From CAIKMD01 sp963702925 (GTDB lineage: Bacteria; Pseudomonadota; Alphaproteobacteria; ATCC43930; CGMCC-115725), in the NCBI GenBank assembly GCA_963702925.1, contig OY969771.1, positions 2,666,001 to 2,730,000 of the forward strand: a stretch of DNA of 64,000 bases. The letters run 5' to 3'. Below, one piece after another: positions 9,480 to 17,044 of the stretch; the first letter of the stretch is position 1; every line of letters begins with the position of its first letter. Made by a program: the position numbers and the translations under genes. The notes under the pieces are model-generated. The model was not told where the DNA came from. It saw only the letters and a list, made by a program, of their open reading frames with translations, and ran no database searches.

Positions 9480-10411
9480 TCGCCGCGTTGCAGCCGCACG
9501 CCGCCGAATTGGTTGCGATGGCGCTCCTGCTCGTGGGCGCAACGCTTGGCGGCTTTCTCGTTCTCGAGCGCCAAAGCGCGCGCCGGGCGCGTTTGGCGCG
9601 CTATTTCGGCGAGGAAGTCGTGCTGGCTCAAGAGCCCACCGGGCTTGCCTGGGGCATGCGGTGGCTTCAGCGCATCGGTGTCTTTCTCTTGCACAATGCG
9701 GCGGTGGGTGCGGGCGAAGGCGATAAGCTTTCGACGCTGCTCTTGGCGGCCGGTCTGCGGCAAGAAGGCATCCTGCCGATCGTCTTCGGCCTGAAGGCCC
9801 TCGGCGCCGTGGCGTTGCCGCCCGTGGCCTTCGTCCTTGTCGGCGAGGTGTGGCATTTCGGGCTGCTGTTCAAACTCGCGTCGCTCCCTGCCGGCTGTTT
9901 GCTCGGTTGGCGTCTGCCGGATGTGATCATCGACATGATTGCGCGTCGGCGGCGGGCCGCTATCGAGGATGGGCTCCCGGATGTGCTCGATCTCGTCGTC
10001 ATCTGCGCCGAGGCCGGGTTGAGCCTCGAGCAAGCGCTCGAACGGGTCGGCCGCGAATTACGCCTCGCGCGCCCCGTTCTGGCCGAAGAATTGATGCTGG
10101 TTGTCGCCGAGATGCGCATGCTGTCCGATCGAACGCGCGCACTCGAGAATTTCGCCAACCGGTCGGGCTTGGCGTCGGTGCGCAGCATCGTCGGAACGCT
10201 GACCCAGACCTTGCGTTACGGAACGCCGCTGGCGCAGTCGCTGCGGGTGATCGCGGCGGAGATGCGCAAGGCGCAGACTCTCCGCATCGAAAGCCGCGCC
10301 GCGCGGCTTCCGGTTGCCCTGACCGTTCCCCTGATTCTTTTCATCCTGCCGTGCTTGATCGTGGTCATCGCCGGACCGGGCGCGCTGCAGGTCATGAACT
10401 ACATGCATTGA
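9476..10411 (+). CDS. tadC: Tad platform membrane protein TadC
   Basis: 311 aa, starting MIAALQPHAAEL at an ATG that overlaps the tadB stop (ATGA). A hydrophobic helix at about 10-30 and a pair near 110-155 are followed by the T2SSF domain (about 165-290; LPDVLDLVVICAEAGLSLEQAL). The C-terminal hydrophobic segment is LTVPLILFILPCLIVVIAGP. It works with TadB and CpaF in the inner membrane. The reading frame is intact, but because tadB is shifted it appears in the same frame as the tadB 5' half. Any automatic call starting at 8507 should be split here. Confidence 0.92.
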   Translation: MIAALQPHAAELVAMALLLVGATLGGFLVLERQSARRARLARYFGEEVVLAQEPTGLAWGMRWLQRIGVFLLHNAAVGAGEGDKLSTLLLAAGLRQEGILPIVFGLKALGAVALPPVAFVLVGEVWHFGLLFKLASLPAGCLLGWRLPDVIIDMIARRRRAAIEDGLPDVLDLVVICAEAGLSLEQALERVGRELRLARPVLAEELMLVVAEMRMLSDRTRALENFANRSGLASVRSIVGTLTQTLRYGTPLAQSLRVIAAEMRKAQTLRIESRAARLPVALTVPLILFILPCLIVVIAGPGALQVMNYMH

Positions 10412-10443
10412 ACGCCGCGACGCGCGGGTGAGGGATAGAAATC

Positions 10444-11244
10444 ATGCGCATTCACCGATGGCTGCGAATCGACCGTGTCGCGAATCATCGCACCAAGGCC
10501 TTGCCGGTCGTTCTCTTGGCGGCGACGCTTGGCGCCTGTGCGGTCGGCGATCAATACGCGTCGCCGACGACTTCGTCGTCCGATACGCCGTCGCGTGTCC
10601 GGCTTGCCGAAGCCGCGCGCGGCAGCGGCGATTTCTCGGCGGCGGCGCGCCTCTATCAAGAGGCGGTTCAAAAGCAGCCCGACGATCCCGCGCTCCATCT
10701 TGCTTTGGCGGATGTGCTGTTGAAGGCCGAGGATGCGAAGGATGCCGAGCGCGAAGCGGCCACGGCCGTTCAACTCGCGCCGAAGGACGCGGCGACCCAT
10801 CTTCTGCACGGCAAGGCGCTGCTCGCTCTGCACCGGCTTGATCCGGCTATCGCCGAATTCGACCTGGCGCTGGCCCGCGACCGCAATGCGGTTCCCGCCA
10901 TGAATGCCAAGGCGGTCGCGCTCGATCAGAAGGGAATGCATGCACAGGCTTTGGCGATCTATCGCCATGCTTTGGAGATTGCGCCCAACGATCTCGCCCT
11001 GCTGAACAATCTTGGCCTGTCGCTGGCGCTGGCCGGTCAATACGAAGAGGCCATTGATACGCTCTCGAAGGTCATCGAAGAGGATGGCGCGACGCCGCGC
11101 AACCGCGAGAATCTCGCTCTTGCCCTCGCGCTGAAGGGCCGCAGCGATGATGCGGCAAGGGTCATGCGCGCCGATCTCGACGAAGCCCATGTCCAAAGCA
11201 ATCTGCAGTATTTCGACGCCGTCCGGCAGCTGACGGGCCATTGA
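10444..11244 (+). CDS. tadD: Tad lipoprotein with TPR repeats, TadD
   Basis: 266 aa. A lipoprotein-type signal ends TLGAC at about Cys37, preceded by a rather long charged N-terminus, so a later start is possible. At least four tetratricopeptide repeats follow from about residue 55 to 235 (for example AARLYQEAVQKQPDDPALHLALADVL and later units spaced 34 residues; only parts quoted). TadD-like proteins act as pilotins or scaffolds for the secretin. It lies 32 bases after tadC and 40 before tadE in the same operon. The function is inferred from position and TPR content. Confidence 0.85.
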   Translation: MRIHRWLRIDRVANHRTKALPVVLLAATLGACAVGDQYASPTTSSSDTPSRVRLAEAARGSGDFSAAARLYQEAVQKQPDDPALHLALADVLLKAEDAKDAEREAATAVQLAPKDAATHLLHGKALLALHRLDPAIAEFDLALARDRNAVPAMNAKAVALDQKGMHAQALAIYRHALEIAPNDLALLNNLGLSLALAGQYEEAIDTLSKVIEEDGATPRNRENLALALALKGRSDDAARVMRADLDEAHVQSNLQYFDAVRQLTGH

Positions 11245-11284
11245 CGGCCGGGTTAGCGGATCCCCGGGCGATCGCGGTGCCGAC

Positions 11285-11818
11285 ATGACCACAGCCAGCC
11301 GACGCAGATCTTTCGCAAGGTGGGTCCTGCGGTTCCGGCGCGATGAGCGCGGCGCCACGGCGCTCGAATTCGCCATCGCCGGCCCGATGTTCCTTGTGCT
11401 GGCCTGCGTCGTCATCGAGCTCGGGCTGATACTCTTCACCCAGGCCGCGCTCGACAAGGCCACGCGTGACGCCGCGCGCACGATCCTGATCGGGCAGGTG
11501 CAAATGGCGGCCGGGTCCTCGACGCCCTTTACCACCCAGCTTTGCGCCAGCATCGGCACGCTTATCCCCTGCGCCAGCCTCAAATATAACGTTCAGTCGG
11601 GCAGCACCTTTGCCGCGCTCAACGCAACCGTCCAAACCGACGCTAACGGCAACATGACCAACATGCAGTTCACGCCAGGCACGGCGGGCTCCCGCGTGCT
11701 GGTGCAGGTGGGCTACAACCGGCCGACACTGATTCCCTGGGTCGGACGCTTCATCACCGGGAATGGCAGCAATCTCCTGGTGTCGACTGTCGCCCTTCAG
11801 ACCGAGCCCTATCAATGA
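11285..11818 (+). CDS. tadE: TadE-like minor pseudopilin
   Basis: 177 aa. After a basic N-terminus it shows the pseudopilin motif ERGATALEFAIAGP: Gly then Glu at +5 of the prepilin cleavage site, followed by a hydrophobic helix. This is the TadE domain. The C-terminal part is a small globular domain with two Cys. Such proteins need a prepilin peptidase, which is not in this window. Its stop overlaps the next gene by ATGA, so translation of the pair is probably coupled. Confidence 0.85.
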   Translation: MTTASRRRSFARWVLRFRRDERGATALEFAIAGPMFLVLACVVIELGLILFTQAALDKATRDAARTILIGQVQMAAGSSTPFTTQLCASIGTLIPCASLKYNVQSGSTFAALNATVQTDANGNMTNMQFTPGTAGSRVLVQVGYNRPTLIPWVGRFITGNGSNLLVSTVALQTEPYQ

Positions 11819-12348
11819 TCCGCCGTCTGCGCTTCTTTTCCCGCGACGAACGCGGCACGGCGCTGGTCGAGCTGGCCATCGTTTTCCCGCTCATGATGAC
11901 GCTTTATCTCGGCTGCTTCGAGGCAACCCGCGTCATCCGCGCCGACATGAATCTGCAGGAAGCGGCGCAGACCGTGGCCGATCTCGTCGCGCAACAGAGC
12001 ACAGTCGGCACCACGACGATTTCCGATTTTTGCAGCGCCGGAAAACTCGTCATGACGCCATTGTCGGGAACCGCTTTGTCCGTCGCCATCGCGAGCGTGA
12101 CGCGCGATTCCCAAACCGGCACCGTGGCGCTCGATTGGCAGGACACGACCTGCGGCAGCGCCTCGAGCATCAGCAATCCGACCACCCTTGCGAGCAGCCT
12201 TGTCACTAACAACGGCGACAGCGTCGTCATCGTTCGGGCGTATTACGCCTACACCTCGCCGATCAGTTTCGTTTTCCAGCCGAGCTACAGCCTTTCGGAA
12301 ACCGCTTATGCGCGGCCGCGAAATACCGACTCGGTCGATCACAGCTGA
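11815..12348 (+). CDS. tadF: TadF/TadE-like minor pseudopilin
   Basis: 177 aa, a paralogue of the preceding gene. The motif DERGTALVELAIVFPLMM gives a Gly-x4-Glu cleavage site and one membrane helix at about 10-35. Residues 60-150 form a short periplasmic domain with a Cys pair (FCSAGK and TTCGS). The start overlaps the upstream stop. Assignment as TadF rather than a second TadE rests on gene order only. It is probably a minor pilin needed for initiation of the fibre. Confidence 0.8.
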   Translation: MIRRLRFFSRDERGTALVELAIVFPLMMTLYLGCFEATRVIRADMNLQEAAQTVADLVAQQSTVGTTTISDFCSAGKLVMTPLSGTALSVAIASVTRDSQTGTVALDWQDTTCGSASSISNPTTLASSLVTNNGDSVVIVRAYYAYTSPISFVFQPSYSLSETAYARPRNTDSVDHS

Positions 12349-12356
12349 GCCGGCGC

Positions 12357-13442
12357 ATGATTCTCGGCATTAGGATGACACCCCGGATCAACCGCGCCAC
12401 GCTGATATCGAGGCTCGCCGGGAATCGCGACGGTGCGGTCGCGGTTCTGTTCGCGGTGATGCTGCCGGTGCTCATTCTCGCCGTCGGCATCGCGGTCGAT
12501 TACATGCGCGCCATCCAGCTGAGGACGGCGCTGCAAGGCGCTGTCAATTCCGCGGCGCTCGCCGGCGCCAAAGTCTATCTCGATACCAGCGCCGCGAGCG
12601 CCGCACAAACCATGGCGAGCAATTACGTGACGGCGGCGCAGGCCTATCTGCCGCCCAACACCAATTTCAGTTCGAGTGCCGTGGCTTCGGCGGGCTACGC
12701 CTATGGAACCAGCAGCGGCACGGTCGGTTACAATGTCAGCGTGACCGCATCGGCCAAATTGCAGACAGTCTTCATTCCTTCCTTCATGAGCAGCGGCTTC
12801 ACCGTCTCGGTTGCCGCCGTCGCAGAAAATCCGATCGTGACTGCGACCGCCGATTTCAGCGGCTGGTACAGCAGCGCCGGCGATCAAAATACGATCTCTT
12901 GGTACGATGTTCCATCGAACAACGGCACGCCGGCAAACTCGGCGCTCAACCAGATCTATTCGAACGCGTCCGGCGCCCATAACCAAACCGCGCCGACTTT
13001 CCAAACCACCTCGGGACAGAAGATCGGCTTCGCGTTGAAGAACGTCACGGGCGGGAACGCCGGATATGGCAGCAACCATTATGGCGGCGCGGAAGGCAGC
13101 ACCCATTATTTCTATTCGCATTACTTTCCGCCCAGCAAGATCGCCTATCCCAGCGTTACCCAGAACTGCAGCCTCCAATCCGAAACCGTGAGCGGCAGCA
13201 ACCTCACCGACCAGACCGCGCCCAGCAATGGCAGCTGCACGAATACCTCGCCGCAATATGCGACCATCACCTGTTCTCAGCTCGGCAGCACGATCGTGCG
13301 ATATTTCTGGAACGATATGGGCGGGCCGACGGACGACAAGGACTATAACGATGCCGAGTACAATATCTCGTGCACGGGGGTAACGAGCTCGAGCGAGATC
13401 GCCGCAGGCAACGGACCGACGCAAATCGTCCTCGTCAAATAA
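12357..13442 (+). CDS. tadG: TadG-like Flp pilus assembly protein with C-terminal DYND domain
   Basis: 361 aa. The N-terminal TadG domain contains NRDGAVAVLFAVMLPVLILAVG, one membrane helix followed by DYMRAIQLRTALQGAVNSAALAGA, very typical of TadG/TadE_N (parts quoted only). The long extracytoplasmic part is Ser/Asn/Gly-rich. The last 100 residues carry a DKDYNDAEYN motif like that of DUF4114-type calcium-associated beta domains. The start could also be Met7 at 12375. It is the last gene of the operon, 26 bases before the terminator hairpin. The C-terminal domain may be surface-exposed (inference). Confidence 0.82.
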   Translation: MILGIRMTPRINRATLISRLAGNRDGAVAVLFAVMLPVLILAVGIAVDYMRAIQLRTALQGAVNSAALAGAKVYLDTSAASAAQTMASNYVTAAQAYLPPNTNFSSSAVASAGYAYGTSSGTVGYNVSVTASAKLQTVFIPSFMSSGFTVSVAAVAENPIVTATADFSGWYSSAGDQNTISWYDVPSNNGTPANSALNQIYSNASGAHNQTAPTFQTTSGQKIGFALKNVTGGNAGYGSNHYGGAEGSTHYFYSHYFPPSKIAYPSVTQNCSLQSETVSGSNLTDQTAPSNGSCTNTSPQYATITCSQLGSTIVRYFWNDMGGPTDDKDYNDAEYNISCTGVTSSSEIAAGNGPTQIVLVK

Positions 13443-13468
13443 AGTATGGACGGACGGATGCGGAAAGA

Positions 13469-13502
13469 AAAAGGCCGCCACGGCGACGCGTAGCGGCCTT
13501 TT
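13469..13502 (+). terminator. Bidirectional intrinsic terminator after tadG
   Basis: AAAAGGCCGC at 13469-13478 pairs perfectly with GCGGCCTTTT at 13493-13502 around a 14-base loop. The flanking A-run and T-run make it work in both directions. It separates tadG from the convergent amidohydrolase gene ending at 13525. Confidence 0.85.
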
Positions 13503-13524
13503 GCTGTTACGGCACGGCTGCGAT

Positions 13525-14571
13525 CTAGACCGTCGCGGGCTCGCGCGCCGGTTGCTGGCGCGATGACGGGGCCGGGTCCTTGAGACCGAGGATGCGCCGC
13601 GCATTGCTGTAGAAAATCTTTTCCTGATCGGCTGCCGAGAGGCCGATCTCGGCGAAATATTTGAGCGCCGCCGCCGGATCCCAACACGGATAGTCAGTGC
13701 CGTACATCACGTGATCGACGCCGTAATACTCGATCGCGAATTTCATGCCCGCACTGTGCGGCGAAACCGTGTCGGTATACATGCGCTTGATGTAGGTGCT
13801 GGGCGGCTGCGGCAGCTTCGCGGCCTTGCCGTTCTTGTCCATGCGCCCAGATTGATAGGGCAACGCGCCGCCGGTATGCGACATGACGACCTTCAAATTG
13901 GGGTGCCGCTCCATGATGCCGGAAAAGACGAGGCGCATGGCCGCGACGCTCACTTCGATGACACGGCCGAGCGACAGGAAGAGCGCGCCGCCATAGCCGT
14001 CGATCAGCATGTCCTGGAACACGGCGTCCGTCGGATGCAGGAACAACGGCACGCCAAGCTTTTCGACATAATCGTAGAAGGGCTCGAGCCGTTCATGGTC
14101 GATGCGCGGATCGGCGCCGACGCTGCCCGGCAAGTTCACGCCCATCAGCCCCAGCTTGTTGACGGCATGATCGACGACCTCGATGGCGGTCTTCGTATCG
14201 ACCAGCGGCACCGCCGCGCTTGCCCAGACGCGGCCGGGATGGAGGCGCTGCGCCGCGGCCATTTCCTCGTTCCACATGGTGGCGAAGTCACGGCCCATTT
14301 CCTTCTCCATATAGGAGAAGGCGACCGAGAACGGCCCGATCGAGCACACCACGTCGACCTGATGGCCGAGCCCGTCCATATGCGCGAGCTGCGCATCGAG
14401 ATCGAACCATTCTTCCCAGCCGCCGAGGAATTTCTCCTCCTTGCCGCCCGGACCCCAGAAATCGTAACCGCCCCTTTTGTTGGGCGCGGCGCGCGGAAAG
14501 TCTTTGCGCTTGGCGAGGGCCTCGAAAACCGATCGCGGCCACCAGTGGAAATGGGAATCGATGATGTGCAT
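13525..14571 (-). CDS. Amidohydrolase of the ACMS-decarboxylase-like family, 348 aa
   Basis: Amidohydrolase_2 (TIM-barrel) protein. The metal-binding start DSHFH is at residues 5-9, LFLHPTDA near 176-183 supplies the next His, SHTGGALP near 230 another, and GTDYPCW near 290 the metal Asp. This layout matches 2-amino-3-carboxymuconate-6-semialdehyde decarboxylases and related gamma-resorcylate or isoorotate-type decarboxylases. It is cytosolic and probably non-oxidatively decarboxylates, or hydrolyses, an aromatic or ring-cleavage product. A strong GGAAGGAG lies upstream of the start at 14571. A palindrome lies 70 bases further upstream. Substrate is unknown. Confidence 0.85.
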   Translation of the reverse strand: MHIIDSHFHWWPRSVFEALAKRKDFPRAAPNKRGGYDFWGPGGKEEKFLGGWEEWFDLDAQLAHMDGLGHQVDVVCSIGPFSVAFSYMEKEMGRDFATMWNEEMAAAQRLHPGRVWASAAVPLVDTKTAIEVVDHAVNKLGLMGVNLPGSVGADPRIDHERLEPFYDYVEKLGVPLFLHPTDAVFQDMLIDGYGGALFLSLGRVIEVSVAAMRLVFSGIMERHPNLKVVMSHTGGALPYQSGRMDKNGKAAKLPQPPSTYIKRMYTDTVSPHSAGMKFAIEYYGVDHVMYGTDYPCWDPAAALKYFAEIGLSAADQEKIFYSNARRILGLKDPAPSSRQQPAREPATV

Positions 14572-14640
14572 GACGGAGTCTCCTTCCCGGTGACGTGCGG
14601 TCGGCGGTCCTTGGGCATCCGCGCGCGCGGCGGATACTTG

Positions 14641-14654
14641 GCCAATATATTGGC
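14641..14654. promoter_or_regulatory. 14-bp perfect palindrome, candidate operator
   Basis: GCCAATATATTGGC is a perfect dyad lying 70 bases upstream of the amidohydrolase ATG, in the short gap shared with the end of folD. A further TATTGG half-site occurs at about 14693-14698. Short A/T-centred dyads of this kind are typical targets of GntR- or TetR-type regulators. No regulator gene is adjacent, so this is a suggestion only. Confidence 0.4.
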
Positions 14655-14698
14655 AATTCTAAGGAAGTTGGTGGCGGCGGGTCAACCGAGCATATTGG

Positions 14699-15598
14699 TT
14701 ACTGCCGGGCAAGGACGGGTGCGATCGACGCCCGTGACGACCGCTCGGCCGCGGCAACGGTGTTTTCCAGCAGCATCGTCACGGTCATCGGCCCAACGCC
14801 ACCCGGAACCGGGGTGATCCACGACGCCTTTTGCTTGACGCCTTCGAAGTCGACGTCGCCGACCAAACGGCCGTTCGGCAGGCGATTGATGCCGACATCG
14901 ATCACCACCGCGCCGGTATGCACCATCTGCGGAACGATGAGATTGGGCGAGCCTGCCGCCACCACCAGGATGTCGGCGAGGATCGTGTATTGCGCGAGGT
15001 CGCGCGTTTTCGCGTGGCAGATCGCGACGGTCGCTTCGCGTTGCATCAGCATCAGGGCGAGCGGCTTGCCGACGATATTGCTCGCGCCCACCACGGTGAC
15101 GTTCTTGCCCTCCAGCTCGATCCCCTCGTGCTCGAGGATTTTCTGAACCCCGTAGGGCGTGCAGGGAGGGAACACGGTTTCGCCGAGCACCAAGCCGCCG
15201 ACATTATAAAGATGAAAGCCGTCGACATCCTTGGCGATGGAAATGGTTTCGAGGACTTTGCGCAACGAGATATGGGCGGGCAGCGGCAATTGCACCAAAA
15301 TCCCATGGACCGTCGGTGCCTCGTTCAAGCGCGAGATGCTGTCCAGCAATTCGCGTTCGCTCACTTCGGCGGGGAATCGGATGACCTCGGATTTGATGCC
15401 GACTTCGCCGCAAGCGCGCACCTTGTTCCGGACGTAGACGATGGAGGCGGGGTCGTCGCCGACGATGATGACGGTCAAAGCGGGCTGGATACCTCGCGCT
15501 TTGAGCGCTTCTGCCCGTTCGGCGATTCCGATCCGCACCTTGCGTGCGATCGCCACGCCATCGATGATCTTGGCAACCATTTTTCGCGAGCCGTCCAT
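14699..15598 (-). CDS. folD: Bifunctional methylenetetrahydrofolate dehydrogenase/cyclohydrolase
   Basis: FolD of 299 aa (start at 15598; 15580, MVAKIID, is also possible because the G-rich run sits very close to 15598). It interconverts 5,10-methylene- and 10-formyl-tetrahydrofolate with NADP in the cytosol. Hallmarks are YVRNKVRACGEVGI (catalytic Tyr and Lys, about 57-70), GILVQLPLPAH near 106, the DVDGFH loop, TPYGVQKIL, the NADP fold VVGASNIVGKPLALML near 175, and the closing ITPVPGGVGPMTVTMLLENT. All conserved residues are present and the length is normal. Confidence 0.95.
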   Translation of the reverse strand: MDGSRKMVAKIIDGVAIARKVRIGIAERAEALKARGIQPALTVIIVGDDPASIVYVRNKVRACGEVGIKSEVIRFPAEVSERELLDSISRLNEAPTVHGILVQLPLPAHISLRKVLETISIAKDVDGFHLYNVGGLVLGETVFPPCTPYGVQKILEHEGIELEGKNVTVVGASNIVGKPLALMLMQREATVAICHAKTRDLAQYTILADILVVAAGSPNLIVPQMVHTGAVVIDVGINRLPNGRLVGDVDFEGVKQKASWITPVPGGVGPMTVTMLLENTVAAAERSSRASIAPVLARQ

Positions 15599-15815
15599 GC
15601 CCCTCACTCGATCATACTTCGTCGCCCGATCTTAGCGACATATTTTAAGAGGTCGATGGCACGCATCGTCGCGGACGCGCGATCTTTGGAAATCCCACCG
15701 CTGTGGGCGAAGAATGCGGAAGTTTTGGGCAGGCCGCGTCAGCGGCGCGTGCGACGGTTTGAACGTTTGGTTGCCTTGCTGGGATGGTGCTTTGATCGCC
15801 CGCCCAGGTCGGGGC

Positions 15816-16274
15816 TTACTGCATAACGCGAAGCAAGAGCTCGCCGATCGCGAGTGTGATGCCGATGCCGAACGCGACCTGCAGCGCGAACATCGCGTCC
15901 TTGAACCGGCTCTTCTTCCGCGCCGGCGCTTGCGCGGGACGTTCCGAATGCTTGAAGTCTTTCTGCTCGCGCGGCGGCGCCTTCTCGGCCGGCTTTTCTT
16001 GCGCCGGTTTGCGCGCTAGCGCTTCGGCCGGTTCCGCGCCCGGCGTGGCGCGAAAGATCGTGATCTGGCTGAACGCGCCGTCCGGCTTTTGCTGCACGGC
16101 CATGACCCGCACGCCCGAGGCCGCGCGCCCGCTGGCAACCAGCGCCTTCGCCATCGCGACCGCGACGTCCTTCTCGTCGGCGATGCTGTCCAGCAGCCAG
16201 CGCCCCGCCGAAAATTTCTGGATCTCGTAGCTGCGCGTCAGGGACGCGGCGGCCTCACTCGATGAAAGCGCCAT
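15816..16274 (-). CDS. Hypothetical protein with C-terminal membrane helix
   Basis: 152 aa. The first 80 residues look like a compact alpha/beta domain (SYEIQKFSAGRWLLDSIAD, then a predicted helix). Residues 85-125 are a charged Lys/Glu/Pro/Ala-rich linker. The last 25 residues form one hydrophobic helix (FALQVAFGIGITLAIGELLL), so it is probably tail-anchored with the domain in the cytoplasm. Shine-Dalgarno GGAGGAG is 4-10 bases upstream. Its start overlaps the end of the PAS gene by 20 bases, so the two are translationally coupled. No known function. Confidence 0.7.
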   Translation of the reverse strand: MALSSSEAAASLTRSYEIQKFSAGRWLLDSIADEKDVAVAMAKALVASGRAASGVRVMAVQQKPDGAFSQITIFRATPGAEPAEALARKPAQEKPAEKAPPREQKDFKHSERPAQAPARKKSRFKDAMFALQVAFGIGITLAIGELLLRVMQ

Positions 16275-16734
16275 GCTGCTCCTCCACCTGCCGCCAGTTC
16301 GCCGCCCCCATGATGATGGAGATCCTCTCTTCCTCGTCCGCCAAGGGCAGCAGGATGCTACGGTAAAGCACCAGGCTGCCGGAGTGCCGGCCGATCCCGC
16401 CGCGCGTGACGGGCACGCCCCGATCCACGATCTCGCGCCAAGCGCGGCTGGCGGGCTCGAGAATCAAATCGTTCGGACAATGGGCGACCAAAGCTTGCGC
16501 TGGCGCGGCCCAAGTCGAAGGCCGCAAGGCATCGCCGACATAGGTGAAGCAGGCGCCCGCCTTATGCGCAGCATCGATGGTGAAGACGTGGTCGGCGTCG
16601 CTGCCGGTGTCGGCGACGCCGAGGGCTTTCGCTTGCGGCAAGCGCTCGGCGCGATGGGCCTCGCGCCATAGCTCGAGCATGCGCAGGACAAGGCGCTTTT
16701 CGCGCGCCGGCGCAGCCTGTTCGGCCATAGGCAT
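16255..16734 (-). CDS. PAS-domain (PAS_5 type) protein
   Basis: About 159 aa from ATG 16734; a TTG at 16752 with AGGGGG upstream is a credible alternative start giving 165 aa. The sequence pattern is HxxLxxxWxxxRxxRxxP-like at the N-terminus (LELWREAHRAERLPQ), then FTYVGDALRP and a late REIVDRGVPVTRGGI and GSLVLYRSILLPLAD. This matches the alphaproteobacterial PAS_5 family of stand-alone PAS proteins. It has no kinase or output domain, so it may be a soluble sensor or binding module. The downstream partner is the coupled membrane-anchored protein at 15816-16274. Confidence 0.7.
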   Translation of the reverse strand: MPMAEQAAPAREKRLVLRMLELWREAHRAERLPQAKALGVADTGSDADHVFTIDAAHKAGACFTYVGDALRPSTWAAPAQALVAHCPNDLILEPASRAWREIVDRGVPVTRGGIGRHSGSLVLYRSILLPLADEEERISIIMGAANWRQVEEQHGAFIE

Positions 16735-17044
16735 GATGGCGGTGTGCAACAAAGCGCCCCCTACGGTCCCGGTTTCAGACTTTCGCGCATCGCCTTCGAC
16801 GAATGCGGCGCTGATACTCGGGCTATCAATATCGACAGCGCTATTCTTTCCGAAAGCCGGTTAATGTCCCGTTAGAAACCGCTCGCAACGCCTTCAGCAA
16901 CCGGCGTTTGTGGCATTTTTCGCCGCCTCCGATATCGCACTCTTCCGCGCAACGTATTGATACCATTGAGGTAAATTGCACGTTCGCCCTGTTTCCGGGA
17001 ATCGTGACGAGATCGCGACACGTCCGCTGCGAACGGGGCGCCGG
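16735..17044. other. Intergenic gap with nothing clear
   Basis: About 310 bases lie between the PAS gene and the end of the Ldh-type dehydrogenase gene, both on the minus strand. There is a weak 6-bp hairpin at 16887-16908 (AACGCC/GGCGTT) followed after 7 bases by a TTTTT run. It could end plus-strand transcription, although no plus-strand gene is upstream. No coding signal was seen. Confidence 0.4.
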
